Positions 8,655 to 18,148 of a DNA stretch of 64,000 bases are shown here, in pieces (the stretch's first letter is position 1; every line of letters begins with the position of its first letter). The translations under genes were made by a program, and so were the position numbers. Location of the stretch: assembly GCA_030018495.1 (NCBI GenBank), contig JASEFS010000016.1, positions 1 through 64,000 on the forward strand, written 5' to 3'. The notes beneath the pieces were generated by a model. That model searched no databases. It saw only the letters and a list, made by a program, of their open reading frames with translations, and was not told the DNA's origin. The stretch comes from Deltaproteobacteria bacterium. Its GTDB lineage: Bacteria > Desulfobacterota > Desulfobaccia > Desulfobaccales > 0-14-0-80-60-11.

Positions 8655-9731
8655 ATGATTCGCTCAGCTCTCGGATGGCGGCTGGTCTTGATTCTGGCCC
8701 TCGCCCTTGTTATTTTCATTGCGCCCGCGGCTGCCGGGAAGTCTATCACCCGGAAGTATCCTTCCCGGCCCTTCATCCTTGAACCTGCCCTGGCGCCGAA
8801 CGCGGCCCGCATCCTCCCCAAGATTGCGCTAAGTTATGAACCCGGGCTGTCAGCCGACGCCCGGGACCGGGACATGCTCCAGAAAATCGCCTTGGCCAAA
8901 AGCCTCCTGGACCTGAGGCGGCCGGTGGAGCTGCGGCATCAATCCCTGGCCATCATCAACGCCCACGAACGCGAGCCGTCCTGGGAATTCCTCCGCCTTC
9001 AAAGGTGGCCCGACGGCGACAGGGTGGGGGTGGTTCTGAGCGCGCCGGTGTGGGTGCCCGCCACTGCCACGCGGGTGGTGACCTACGCGGGCTTCGAGGA
9101 GAAATGGCAGACCGTGGCCCGCACCCTGCCTCGGCCCGACGGCTTTGTCTGGTTCGCCCCCCGGCTGGCGGATATCAACAACAAGGCCGGCTACCGGGCC
9201 GAGCGCATCCAGGTGGAAATCAACAGCAAGTTCGCGCCCCTGGCGGCTTTGCTGTTGGAATACATCTTCCGGGAAGGCTGGTATGAGACGGACAAACGCC
9301 TGCCCCTCATGGTGGTCCGGGGCGGCGAGGACACCTACGCGGCCAGCGGCTATTCACGGCCCGTGACCGCGGACTGTTTGAGCTTTCCCGACGATCACGG
9401 CGACTCCCTGGACGCCGTGGTGGTGGCCTGCTCTTTCGCCAATCTGGCCGAACTTTACCACGGCCGCCACAGCGCCGGCTCCAACCATCGCCTGGGCCTG
9501 GCCCTGGACTTAAATGACTTTAATTTCAACGGCGTGGTCGACGGCCCCCCCAACCCCATCAGCCGGGCCTCGCGGCAGCATAACCGGGACGCCATGCACC
9601 GCCTGGACGCCCGGCACCTGCCGGCCTGGGTTTTCCGGGCCGCCAAATGGCTGGGCCTGCGCCTGCCCCAGGAATGGACGTACTACGGCTACCACACCGA
9701 CTGGCAGCACCTGGATGTGGGGACGAAATGA
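8655..9731 (+). CDS. Exported peptidase M15-like (D-Ala-D-Ala carboxypeptidase-like) protein
   Basis: 358 residues with a signal peptide (hydrophobic core about 9-26, AAAG cleavage region). The last third has the M15/VanY zinc-ligand pattern: SNHRLGLALDLNDF (S-x-H-x-x-G-x-A-x-D) near residue 275, and a terminal HTDWQHLDV supplying the third ligand region. The N-terminal 200 residues match nothing I recognise. Likely acts on periplasmic peptidoglycan, but the middle of the protein is long for a simple carboxypeptidase and the substrate is unproven. Confidence 0.7.
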   Translation: MIRSALGWRLVLILALALVIFIAPAAAGKSITRKYPSRPFILEPALAPNAARILPKIALSYEPGLSADARDRDMLQKIALAKSLLDLRRPVELRHQSLAIINAHEREPSWEFLRLQRWPDGDRVGVVLSAPVWVPATATRVVTYAGFEEKWQTVARTLPRPDGFVWFAPRLADINNKAGYRAERIQVEINSKFAPLAALLLEYIFREGWYETDKRLPLMVVRGGEDTYAASGYSRPVTADCLSFPDDHGDSLDAVVVACSFANLAELYHGRHSAGSNHRLGLALDLNDFNFNGVVDGPPNPISRASRQHNRDAMHRLDARHLPAWVFRAAKWLGLRLPQEWTYYGYHTDWQHLDVGTK

Positions 9732-10063
9732 GTTTGATTCTTTAGGCAGAGAGAAAACATTTACCTGCGAACTTTGAATTCATGCCTGCCGCACAGGCGG
9801 GACGCCTGTGCCACCGGAAGTTTGCTCATTCCTGAGGTGATCCTGCTCAGGGGTATAGTCTGAAGTCATTTACTTTAAAAAAATAAAGGCTGAACTCAAA
9901 GAATGGCAAATGCAGGCTAAATCCTTCGGCTACAGAATGGGAATTAGGATTGGCCGGGCGATTTATTTTTTATGTTCGACTTTTCACAATAAATAGCTTA
10001 ATCTAGAATCTGGTAAGGATTGATTCTCTCCGCGAGGAAGCTTCCATATTTAGTCATAGTTCC
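9732..10063. other. Intergenic region with CACAGGC palindrome
   Basis: About 330 bp. It contains a palindrome around 9788-9812 (GCACAGGCGGGACGCCTGTGCCACC) of a family repeated at 15.06, 22.0, 37.04, 45.2, 45.3 and 54.9 kb. The sequence becomes AT-rich before purF. A purine riboswitch was looked for and not recognised. Confidence 0.5.
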
Positions 10064-11548
<1,485 letters not shown>

Positions 11549-11683
11549 CAGTTTTATTTGAGGGGGGATTGGGGGAGCGTGACTCCGCGCCCCCACAGTC
11601 CAATCCGCGTTATATCATTAGGGAAATCCCATGAGCGGAAACAAATTCCACATAACTTCACACGTCAAGCACAAGGAGCTGTC

Positions 11684-12784
11684 ATGTCAAGCAAAATCAC
11701 CTTAAGCGTCATCAAGGCCGATGTGGGCGGATATGTGGGCCACTCCGCCATGCATGAGGCGCTCCTCGCGGAGGCCCGTACCTGTTTGGACGCAGCCAAA
11801 TCCAGACTGCTCATTGATTTCCACGTAACCGGGTGCGGCGACGATCTGGAACTCATCATGACCCACGACAAAGGCGTGGATAATTCGGAAATCCACGGCC
11901 TGGCCTGGAAGGTCTTTGAAAACTGCACCGCCAAGGCCAGAGAGCTGAAACTCTACGGCGCGGGCCAGGACTTGCTGGCGGACGCTTTTTCCGGGAACGT
12001 CAGGGGCATGGGGCCGGGGGTGGCCGAGATGGAGTTCGAGGAACGCACCGCCGAACCCATCGTTATCTTCATGGCCGACAAAACCTCGGCCGGGGCCTGG
12101 AACCTGCCGCTCTACAAGATGTTCGCCGACCCCTTCAACACCGCGGGCCTCATCATCGCGCCCACCATGCACGACGGTTTCCGTTTTGAGGTGCACGACG
12201 TCAAGGGGCATAAGCGCATCTTCTTCGACTGCCCGGAGGAGTCCTACGACCTTTTAGTCTTCATCGGCGCCTCGGGCCGCTACGTCATCAAGGCGGTGTA
12301 TGCCAAAGACGGCGAGATCGCCGCGGTCAGCTCCACCGAGCGCCTGGCCCTGATCGCCGGCAAGTACGTGGGCAAAGACGACCCCGTGTGCGTGGTGCGC
12401 AGCCAGGGCAAGTTTCCGGCCGTGGGCGAGGTGCTGGAGCCTTTCACCATGCCCCATATCGTGGAGGGTTGGATGCGGGGCTCCCATTACGGGCCGCTTC
12501 TGCCGGTGCCCTTCCATCACTCCGGCCCCACCCGCTTCGACGGCCCGCCCCGGGTCATCGCCGCAGGTTTTCAACTGGCGAACGGGTCTCTCGTGGGCCC
12601 CCGGGACATGTTCGACGACCCTGCCTTTGACCGCGTGCGGGAGCGCACCAACGACCTGGCCGAACAGCTCCGCCGCCACGGCCCCTTTGAGCCCCACCGC
12701 CTGCCTATGGAGGAGATGGAGTACACCACTCTGCCCCAGGTCATGGACAAGCTCAAAGAGCGCTGGGAGAAGCTGCCGGGGTAA
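11684..12784 (+). CDS. Fructose-1,6-bisphosphate aldolase/phosphatase (archaeal type V)
   Basis: 366 residues starting MSSKITLSVIKADVGGYVGH, the N-terminus of the bifunctional FBP aldolase/phosphatase. This enzyme converts DHAP plus GAP to fructose 6-phosphate with one active site and is regarded as a gluconeogenic, often thermophile or autotroph enzyme. Other family segments seen are HDKGVDN, FMADKTSAGAWNLPLYKMFADPFNTAGL (split over residues about 135-165) and GSHYGPLLPVP. The start at 11684 is set by a good AAGGAG 5 bp upstream; the open frame reaching back to 11558 is not needed. Follows purF by 135 bp. Confidence 0.92.
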   Translation: MSSKITLSVIKADVGGYVGHSAMHEALLAEARTCLDAAKSRLLIDFHVTGCGDDLELIMTHDKGVDNSEIHGLAWKVFENCTAKARELKLYGAGQDLLADAFSGNVRGMGPGVAEMEFEERTAEPIVIFMADKTSAGAWNLPLYKMFADPFNTAGLIIAPTMHDGFRFEVHDVKGHKRIFFDCPEESYDLLVFIGASGRYVIKAVYAKDGEIAAVSSTERLALIAGKYVGKDDPVCVVRSQGKFPAVGEVLEPFTMPHIVEGWMRGSHYGPLLPVPFHHSGPTRFDGPPRVIAAGFQLANGSLVGPRDMFDDPAFDRVRERTNDLAEQLRRHGPFEPHRLPMEEMEYTTLPQVMDKLKERWEKLPG

Positions 12785-12788
12785 GAAC

Positions 12789-12812
12789 GGTTTTTGGTTT
12801 TCTGTTTTCTGT
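12789..12812 (+). repeat. Heptamer tandem repeat (GTTTTTG/GTTTTCT)
   Basis: Three units immediately after the FBP aldolase/phosphatase stop codon, oriented as GTTTTCT in gene sense, as at most other gene 3' ends in the window. Confidence 0.75.
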
Positions 12813-12847
12813 AAAAAAAACATACAAAAGTTGGTAATGTATCATTC

Positions 12848-14803
12848 ATGACTCCCAAACGCCCTGTTTATCCCTTTGCCGCTTTAGTCGGTCAGGACTT
12901 GCTCAAGAAGGCCCTTATCCTGAACGCCGTCAACCCCAAGCTGGGCGGGGTCCTGGTGCGGGGCGAAAAAGGCACCGCCAAGTCCACCGCGGCCCGGGGT
13001 TTGGCCGAGCTGCTGCCGCCCATCGCCACGGTGGCCAACTGCCCTTTCCACTGCGACCCCGAAGACCAGGCCCTCATGTGCGACGACTGCCGCAAGCGCC
13101 GTGAGGCCGGCGAATCCCTGCCGGGGCGCGCCCGGCCCATGCCCGTGGTGGACCTGCCCCTGGGCACCACCGAGGACCGCCTGCTGGGCACCATCGACCT
13201 GGAGAAGGCCGTCAAGACCGGCGAGAAGCACTTCGAGCCGGGCCTGCTGGCCCACGCCCACCGGGGCATCCTCTACGTGGACGAAGTGAATCTGTTGGAC
13301 GACCACCTGGTGGACGTGCTCCTGGACGCCGCGGCCATGGGCGTCAACGTGGTGGAGCGGGAAGGCATTTCGTTTTCCCACCCGGCCCGCTTCATCCTGG
13401 TGGGCACCATGAACCCCGAGGAAGGGGAGCTCAGGCCCCAACTGCTGGACCGCTTCGGCCTGTGCGTCGAGATTACCGGCCTGAAAAACTATGAGGACCG
13501 CATGGCCGTAGTGGAGCGGCGCCTGGCCTACGAAGATGATCCCGAAAAGTTCGCCCGCGAGTGGGAGCCCGAACAGGAGCGGCTGCGCGGGAACATCCTG
13601 GCAGCCCGGCAGCGCTTGGCGGAAGTAGGCTTCGACCCCGCCATCCTGCGCCTCATCACCGCGGTCTGCCTGGAGCAGGGGGTGGACGGCCACCGGGCCG
13701 ACATCTACATGCTCAAAACGGCCCAGACCCTGGCCGCGTTCCACGGGCGGGGCCGGGTCGGGGTGGAGGACGTCAAAGAGGCCGCGTTTCTGGTGCTCCC
13801 CCACCGCCTGCGCAAGAAGCCTTTCGGCGAGGCCGGCATTGACCGGCAGAATCTGGAAGAGATTTTTCAAAAGCACCGGGAGGAGCAGGAGCGGGCTTAT
13901 ACGCCGCCGGGGCCCGCCGCGGTCGAACCTGACTCCCGGAGCGAAGAGACCCGCAGCATCGGCGAAGTGACCGCGGCGCCGGCCGACCCCTTTCCGGTCA
14001 AACCCCTGGAGTTCGCCCCGGACCGGCAGGACCGCCAAGCCCCGGGCAGCCGCACCCGGGCCAAAAGCCGGGACCAGACCGGGCGCTACGTGCGCTCCGG
14101 CCTCACCCGCCCCCCGGTTCCGGACCTGGCCCTGGACGCCACCCTCAGGGCCGCGGCCCCCTACCAAAACCTGCGGGACAAAGGCAACCTGGCTGTGGCC
14201 ATCGCGGACGCGGACCTGCGCTACAAGGTGCGGGAAAAGCGCATCGGCCGGCACATACTCTTTGTGGTGGACGCCTCCGGCTCCATGGGCGCGGACGAGC
14301 GCATGGCCGAAACCAAGGCCGCCATCCTCTCGCTGCTCCTGGACGCCTATCAGAAGCGGGAGCGGGTGGGGCTCATCGCGTTCCGGGGCGAAACCGCCGA
14401 AGTGCTCCTGCCCTTCACCAACAGCGTGGACAACGCGGCCAGGCGCCTGGCGGTGCTGCCCACCGGCGGCAAGACGCCCCTGCCCGCGGGCCTGGCGTTG
14501 GCCTGCGACTTAATAAAGAAAGAGAAAGCCGGCCACCCCCAGGACGCCTTTCTGCTGGTGCTCATCACCGACGGCAAGGCCAACATCTCCTTGACCGGCA
14601 AGCCGCCCATGGCCGAGGTCAAGGAGCTGGCGGCCCGCATCCGCTCCCTGGGCATCGACGCCATGATCCTGAATACCGAGCGCTACTGGCACGAAGCCAG
14701 CAACCTGCCGGAAATCAGCCGGATCATGGGCGCCTCCCATTACACCATCGAGAAGCTCAGGGCCGGGGACGTGGTGGCCCGCATCGGCGCGGCTTTAAAG
14801 TGA
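12848..14803 (+). CDS. Fused I+D-type metallochelatase subunit (Mg/Co-chelatase AAA+/vWA)
   Basis: 651 residues. N-terminal AAA+ ATPase has Walker A GEKGTAKST (about 39-47), Walker B ILYVDEVNLLDD and the sensor GTMNPEEGELRPQLLDRFGL. There is a Pro/Arg-rich acidic linker (about 345-430). The C-terminal von Willebrand A domain has the MIDAS motif DASGSM (about 477-482). This ChlI-ChlD fusion is the form annotated as putative cobaltochelatase, assisting a CobN-type subunit in inserting metal into a tetrapyrrole. No CobN or ChlH gene is nearby, so the partner and metal are unknown. A clear terminator follows. Confidence 0.9.
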   Translation: MTPKRPVYPFAALVGQDLLKKALILNAVNPKLGGVLVRGEKGTAKSTAARGLAELLPPIATVANCPFHCDPEDQALMCDDCRKRREAGESLPGRARPMPVVDLPLGTTEDRLLGTIDLEKAVKTGEKHFEPGLLAHAHRGILYVDEVNLLDDHLVDVLLDAAAMGVNVVEREGISFSHPARFILVGTMNPEEGELRPQLLDRFGLCVEITGLKNYEDRMAVVERRLAYEDDPEKFAREWEPEQERLRGNILAARQRLAEVGFDPAILRLITAVCLEQGVDGHRADIYMLKTAQTLAAFHGRGRVGVEDVKEAAFLVLPHRLRKKPFGEAGIDRQNLEEIFQKHREEQERAYTPPGPAAVEPDSRSEETRSIGEVTAAPADPFPVKPLEFAPDRQDRQAPGSRTRAKSRDQTGRYVRSGLTRPPVPDLALDATLRAAAPYQNLRDKGNLAVAIADADLRYKVREKRIGRHILFVVDASGSMGADERMAETKAAILSLLLDAYQKRERVGLIAFRGETAEVLLPFTNSVDNAARRLAVLPTGGKTPLPAGLALACDLIKKEKAGHPQDAFLLVLITDGKANISLTGKPPMAEVKELAARIRSLGIDAMILNTERYWHEASNLPEISRIMGASHYTIEKLRAGDVVARIGAALK

Positions 14804-14881
14804 GCCGGAAATTAGGGGTGGGGACAATCCGGGCCCGGAAGAAATCCCCGATACTTCAATAATACTCTTTCTCTCTGTGAC

Positions 14882-14908
14882 AGGCGGGGCATGATGCCCC
14901 GCCTTTTA
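14882..14908 (+). terminator. Rho-independent terminator of the chelatase gene
   Basis: Nine-bp GC-rich stem AGGCGGGGC / GCCCCGCCT with a 5-nt loop, followed by TTTTATTG. Confidence 0.85.
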
Positions 14909-15029
14909 TTGTTATAACCCTGCGAAGATCTTCCAAATGCCCGCACAAATCTTCCTAATAGAAAATAATTCTTCCGGAAGGAGAAGTTTCTTCCGGATAA
15001 ATAAGGTGCAGTTTGCCCTGAAGAGCTAA

Positions 15030-15175
15030 CCCGGATAATTCACCAAGGACCGATGGACTCGGTGGCACAGGCTTTCCAGCCTGTGCAAAAAACACTCTGC
15101 TTTTTCGAACTTTCCGTTTTAATTATATATTCAATGCGTTGCCGCATATTTTCAAAAGCTCATGGATAAAGTGGG
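15030..15175. repeat. 147-bp dispersed repeat, copy 1
   Basis: Matches 54849-54995 in direct orientation with about ten differences. It runs from CCCGGATAATTCAC to AAAGTGGG and holds the palindrome GCACAGGCTTTCCAGCCTGTGC. It has no ORF and no obvious terminal inverted repeats. The rest of the gap (14909-15029 and 15176-15251) shows nothing recognisable. Confidence 0.85.
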
Positions 15176-15275
15176 CTAAGTTCCTCAAATCAATAGCGCT
15201 CTCCTTAAGCGAATCCTGGCACCGTTCTTGTTATTACCATGAACAAACCAAATGCGCAGGAGGCAGAGAATTATT

Positions 15276-15917
15276 ATGAAACGATTGCTGATAGTGGCGG
15301 CGGCCGCCCTGCTGGCGGCCTTGATGGCAACGGGTGCCTGGGCTTTCACCGTGCAGGTTCTGCCTGATTGCGATTGCACCTCGGACAGCACCTTCACCTT
15401 CAAAGTGATCGTCGAAACCGCAGCCGGCGAGACCCTTTCCGATGTAAAAGTCCAGGGCGGCACCAGCGGCTGGACCACGTTTCTGGCCTATGGCGAGGCT
15501 GGCAGCTGCACTTCCGAGGGCGTGATCCTGCCGCCTGACGGCGATTATGCCAAGCCGCGGCCGAACAAGAACAAGATAGCCAAGGGCAAGAACACCCGAG
15601 TCGCGTGCTTCTTTATCCCTTCTCTGGGCGGCGACGACGCAGCCTCCCAGGAATTTAAAATCACCGTCAGCGGCGACCCTGCCGCCGCGGGTGAGGAGTG
15701 TCCCAACGTCAACGGCCACTGGAGCGCCTCGGCTATCAATGCGGACGGCGAGGGCGTCGAGGCCCAGGCCAAGGACATGTCCGGCACTGAGCTAACCAAA
15801 GATATTCAGGTTTGGAATGAAGCCCTTCAGGATTATGAGACAATAACTGTCCCCGAAACCAATACCCCTGAGCTGACCACCTGCGACTTTGCCGACTTCT
15901 GCCAGGCACCCGAATAG
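15276..15917 (+). CDS. Exported hypothetical protein, 213 aa
   Basis: Signal peptide at residues 1-24 (MKRLLIVAAAALLAALM, cleavage after AWA). The mature part has several cysteines (DCDCTS, GSCTS, VACFF, EECPN, TTCDFADFC), suggesting periplasmic disulfides, and a beta-rich composition. No family was recognised. The ATG at 15276 is preferred (AGGAGG at 15258-15263); an ATG at 15252 is also possible. Followed by a strong terminator, so it is a single-gene unit. Lies among two other exported proteins of the 15-19 kb region. Confidence 0.72.
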   Translation: MKRLLIVAAAALLAALMATGAWAFTVQVLPDCDCTSDSTFTFKVIVETAAGETLSDVKVQGGTSGWTTFLAYGEAGSCTSEGVILPPDGDYAKPRPNKNKIAKGKNTRVACFFIPSLGGDDAASQEFKITVSGDPAAAGEECPNVNGHWSASAINADGEGVEAQAKDMSGTELTKDIQVWNEALQDYETITVPETNTPELTTCDFADFCQAPE

Positions 15918-15940
15918 ACTTGAAGAGACCGACTGCCCTG

Positions 15941-15970
15941 AAGGCCGGGCCAAAAACCCGGCCTTTTTTA
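15941..15970 (+). terminator. Rho-independent terminator
   Basis: Nine-bp stem AAGGCCGGG / CCCGGCCTT, loop CCAAAAA, then TTTTT. Confidence 0.9.
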
Positions 15971-16118
15971 TTTTCAGTCAGCCATGGCGGCAGGCTGATA
16001 GTTCCCGGCCGCGTGCTGCCTTAATCCGCCCCGGCAGGAAAGGGCGCAATCAATCCGGCTGACCGCAACACCTGTTTTGGAAGTGCCGCATGGCAAAACC
16101 GCAAGCCGTTTCACCTTT

Positions 16119-16171
16119 CCTCTTCCCCCTTGGGGGGAGAGGATTGAGGTGAGGGGGGTTGAACCCCCAAC
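16119..16171. repeat. C-rich REP-type palindrome
   Basis: CCTCTTCCCCC / GGGGGGAGAGG palindrome followed by GATTGAGGTGAGGGGGG, then GGGGGTTGAACCCCC. The segment GGATTGAGGTGAGGGGGG recurs at 17461-17478. Confidence 0.75.
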
Positions 16172-16180
16172 CCTCCATTA

Positions 16181-16999
16181 TCAGGGGCGGTCCCCTTCTG
16201 CTTCCCCCTCCGGGTCGCGGCTGTCCACCACTACCCGCAAAGTGGCCTCCTCGCCCGCCAGGAGGCGCTCGAGGCGCCAGGTGATCAGGGTGTCATCGGC
16301 GTCGTCCTCCGGCTCCCGGGCCAGGACCTGCCCGGCATCGGCCTGGAAATCCAGGACCGGGCCCGCCAGCGGCACCCAGTCGCCGGCGTACCCCTGAAAC
16401 ACCGCCCCGCGAACCTCTTTCAAGGCCTTGGCCCGGATGACATATTCCCAGGACCCTGCCGCCGGCCCCGGCGAGGCGTCGCCTGCGGCCTCGATGAAGC
16501 CCATGGACAGGTTTTCGTCCGCCCAAGCCCTGTTTCTGACCACCAGGGGGACCGCGGGGCTCAGGGAGGCCCGGTAGCACACCCGGCCGTCGTCATGGCC
16601 GGAGAAGCCCGCCCGCAGATAGAAGGTCCGGCTCTCCAGACTAAGGGTGTGGTCCGCAACCGCAAAGTCGCCCCCCGGGCCGGGCCGGCCCGCCGCCAGC
16701 ACCTGCCAGGGGCCCTGGGGGGTTTCGGCCATCTCGATCTGCACCCGGCCGCGTTCAACCGGCGCGCGGCCCGCGTCCCGGACGCGGCCGGTGAGAGTGA
16801 GGGGCTGCCCCGGGTCAACGGGGTTGCTCGACAGGATTATGGCGCAGGTGGTGGCCCGGTAAAAGGTAAGCTCGGCCCCGGCCGGCGCCGCGGCCAGGAT
16901 TAGTCCCAGGACGGCCAGAAGGCCGAGAAGCCGGCCGCGATGTCTGCCGGCAGTTTCACTTGGGCGGAGATTGGCAGACAGTCTACTTTTTCCCCTCAC
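16181..16999 (-). CDS. Exported beta-rich hypothetical protein
   Basis: About 272 residues if the in-frame GTG at 16999 is the start. A signal-peptide-like stretch (GRLLGLLAVLGLILAAAPAGA) is followed by a domain reminiscent of bacterial Ig-like or DUF11-type repeats (SSNPVDPGQPLTLTGRV, then a second beta domain ending in LLAGEEATLRVVVDSRDPEG). No ATG lies between the signal peptide and the upstream REP. The GTG sits inside the REP palindrome with GAGAGG upstream, so the translation start may depend on the repeat. The frame stays open far upstream through an 18-bp tandem array, which is probably not coding. Surface or periplasmic location inferred. Confidence 0.55.
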   Translation of the reverse strand: MRGKSRLSANLRPSETAGRHRGRLLGLLAVLGLILAAAPAGAELTFYRATTCAIILSSNPVDPGQPLTLTGRVRDAGRAPVERGRVQIEMAETPQGPWQVLAAGRPGPGGDFAVADHTLSLESRTFYLRAGFSGHDDGRVCYRASLSPAVPLVVRNRAWADENLSMGFIEAAGDASPGPAAGSWEYVIRAKALKEVRGAVFQGYAGDWVPLAGPVLDFQADAGQVLAREPEDDADDTLITWRLERLLAGEEATLRVVVDSRDPEGEAEGDRP

Positions 17000-17035
17000 C
17001 CTGTCCCTCTCCCCAGGGGGGAGAGGGGATAGGAG
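16988..17035. repeat. C-rich REP-type palindrome
   Basis: CCCCTCACCCTGTCCCTCTCCCC followed by GGGGGGAGAGGGG, the same family as 16119 and 17439. It overlaps the probable start of the 16181-16999 gene. Confidence 0.7.
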
Positions 17036-17100
17036 CCCGAAAACTCTTGAACCGCAGGTCTTTCTCAGGGCGGTCCGACATAGCGTTTGAGACAAAACCT

Positions 17101-17380
17101 CGAACCGTTTGAAAAACGCAGGCCGTTGCAAAAAAGTAGGCCGCTCTAAATATGCAGGCCGCTGCCTGAACGCGGGCCCTTGCCTGAACTTGAGCCACTC
17201 CTTGAGTGAGGACCGTTGTAAAAACGTGGGCCATTGCCTGGATACGTTCCGTTGCAAGAAAGAGGGCTGTGGCCGGAAAACGGGCCACTTCAAGAGCGCG
17301 GGCCGTTGCCTGGGGAAGGGCCGTTGCAAGAAAAGGGGCCGTTGCCTGAGGAAGAGCCGTTGAATAAAGGAAGGCCGTTC
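17101..17380. repeat. 18-bp imperfect tandem repeat array
   Basis: About 15 contiguous units of 18 bp with consensus close to GCCGTTGCCTGAANNNGG. Because the unit is six codons, all frames give hexapeptide repeats: GRCLxx on the + strand and xFLQRP on the - strand. Units differ by substitution more than by length. Flanked on both sides by C-rich REP palindromes. There are no spacers, so it is not a CRISPR. Whether it is ever translated is unknown. Confidence 0.8.
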
Positions 17381-17438
17381 CGCCCCTCCCCCTCGTCTCG
17401 CCCCTTGCCTGAATGAGAGCGGTTCCGCTCCTCCCCTT

Positions 17439-17478
17439 CCTCTCCCCCCCTGGGGGGAGAGGATTGAGGTGAGGGGGG
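17439..17478. repeat. C-rich REP-type palindrome
   Basis: CCTCTCCCCCCC / GGGGGGAGAGG plus the GATTGAGGTGAGGGGGG tail shared with 16119-16171. Confidence 0.75.
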
Positions 17479-17545
17479 CTATGCCGCGGCTCAGGCTGAC
17501 TGCCGGCTGCTGCCTGCTGACTGCTCCCAAGCGATGCCTCTGCAT

Positions 17546-17794
17546 GATTCCCTCCGGTGGCGAAATGGAGGGTCAACTCCCCGCCCTGGCTGGCATCCCT
17601 TCCGGCCGGCCCCTGAAGAGTCCGGCACCTGGCGCGGCTGAATCAACCGCTCTCTCGGCTCTTTTGCCAAAGCCGTGCCTTATCGCTAATTAGCTGATAT
17701 TTATATTTTATTTAAACAGCGGCGGGCTGGCGGCGTTCATGGTTCTGGACATTACCAGGCCATGAATGCCAGGAAAGCGGAACATGGGGAGGCG
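17546..17794. other. Non-coding gap
   Basis: About 250 bp between the REP and the heptamer blocks, with an AT-rich patch at 17690-17715. No gene, RNA or promoter was recognised. Confidence 0.4.
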
Positions 17795-17982
17795 GGTTTT
17801 GGGTTTTTGGTTTCTGGTTTTTGGTTTCTGGTTTTTGGTTTTAGGTTTTTAGTTTTGGGCTTATGGTTTGATCCTGGTTCGGTTTAGAAGGGAAATTACC
17901 CGGAAATTAAAGCCTCAACCCCGGCCCGTTTGCCTAATCCACCCGCCGGAGTTTTTCACCGAAAACCGAAAACCGAAAACCG
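17795..17982. repeat. Inverted pair of heptamer repeat blocks (no ORF inside)
   Basis: Left block 17795-17869 has about ten GTTTTTG/GTTTCTG units. Right block 17958-17982 is CCGAAAA x3. They face each other across about 90 bp. This is the same head-to-head geometry as the two IVP-containing elements at 38.4 and 40.0 kb, but the interior holds no reading frame. Confidence 0.7.
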
Positions 17983-18031
17983 CCTTTAAGCCGGGCTTGG
18001 CGAAACCCTCCCCACACCTTGCCGCCTTTCC

Positions 18032-18064
18032 ACCGAAAACCGAAAACAGAAAACAGAAAACTGT
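18032..18064 (-). repeat. Heptamer tandem repeat
   Basis: CACCGAAAACCGAAAACAGAAAAC... on the + strand (GTTTTCT/GTTTTCG in the sense of the - strand gene at 18149), just beyond that gene's terminator. Confidence 0.75.
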
Positions 18065-18067
18065 CTT

Positions 18068-18102
18068 TTAAAAAAAAGGCGCCCGGCATTGCACCAGGCG
18101 CC
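18068..18102 (-). terminator. Rho-independent terminator of the 18149 gene
   Basis: Read on the - strand: GGCGCCTGG / CCGGGCGCC stem (one U-G pair), 7-nt loop, then a run of eight or more T. Confidence 0.85.
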
Positions 18103-18148
18103 CGATGATAAAGATCTAGAGCGGGCAAACCCCGCACCTGTTAGTGCG

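Noticed and set aside
9840-10063. Purine riboswitch upstream of purF
   Set aside because: The conserved three-way-junction core could not be found by eye on the + strand.
12884-14254. 456-codon - strand frame opposite the chelatase gene, and a 330-codon frame opposite folD (20236-21228)
   Set aside because: Antisense shadows of conserved enzymes with His/Val/Gly-rich low-complexity composition.
17101-17380. CRISPR array
   Set aside because: Units of 18 bp are contiguous with no unique spacers, and no cas genes are present.
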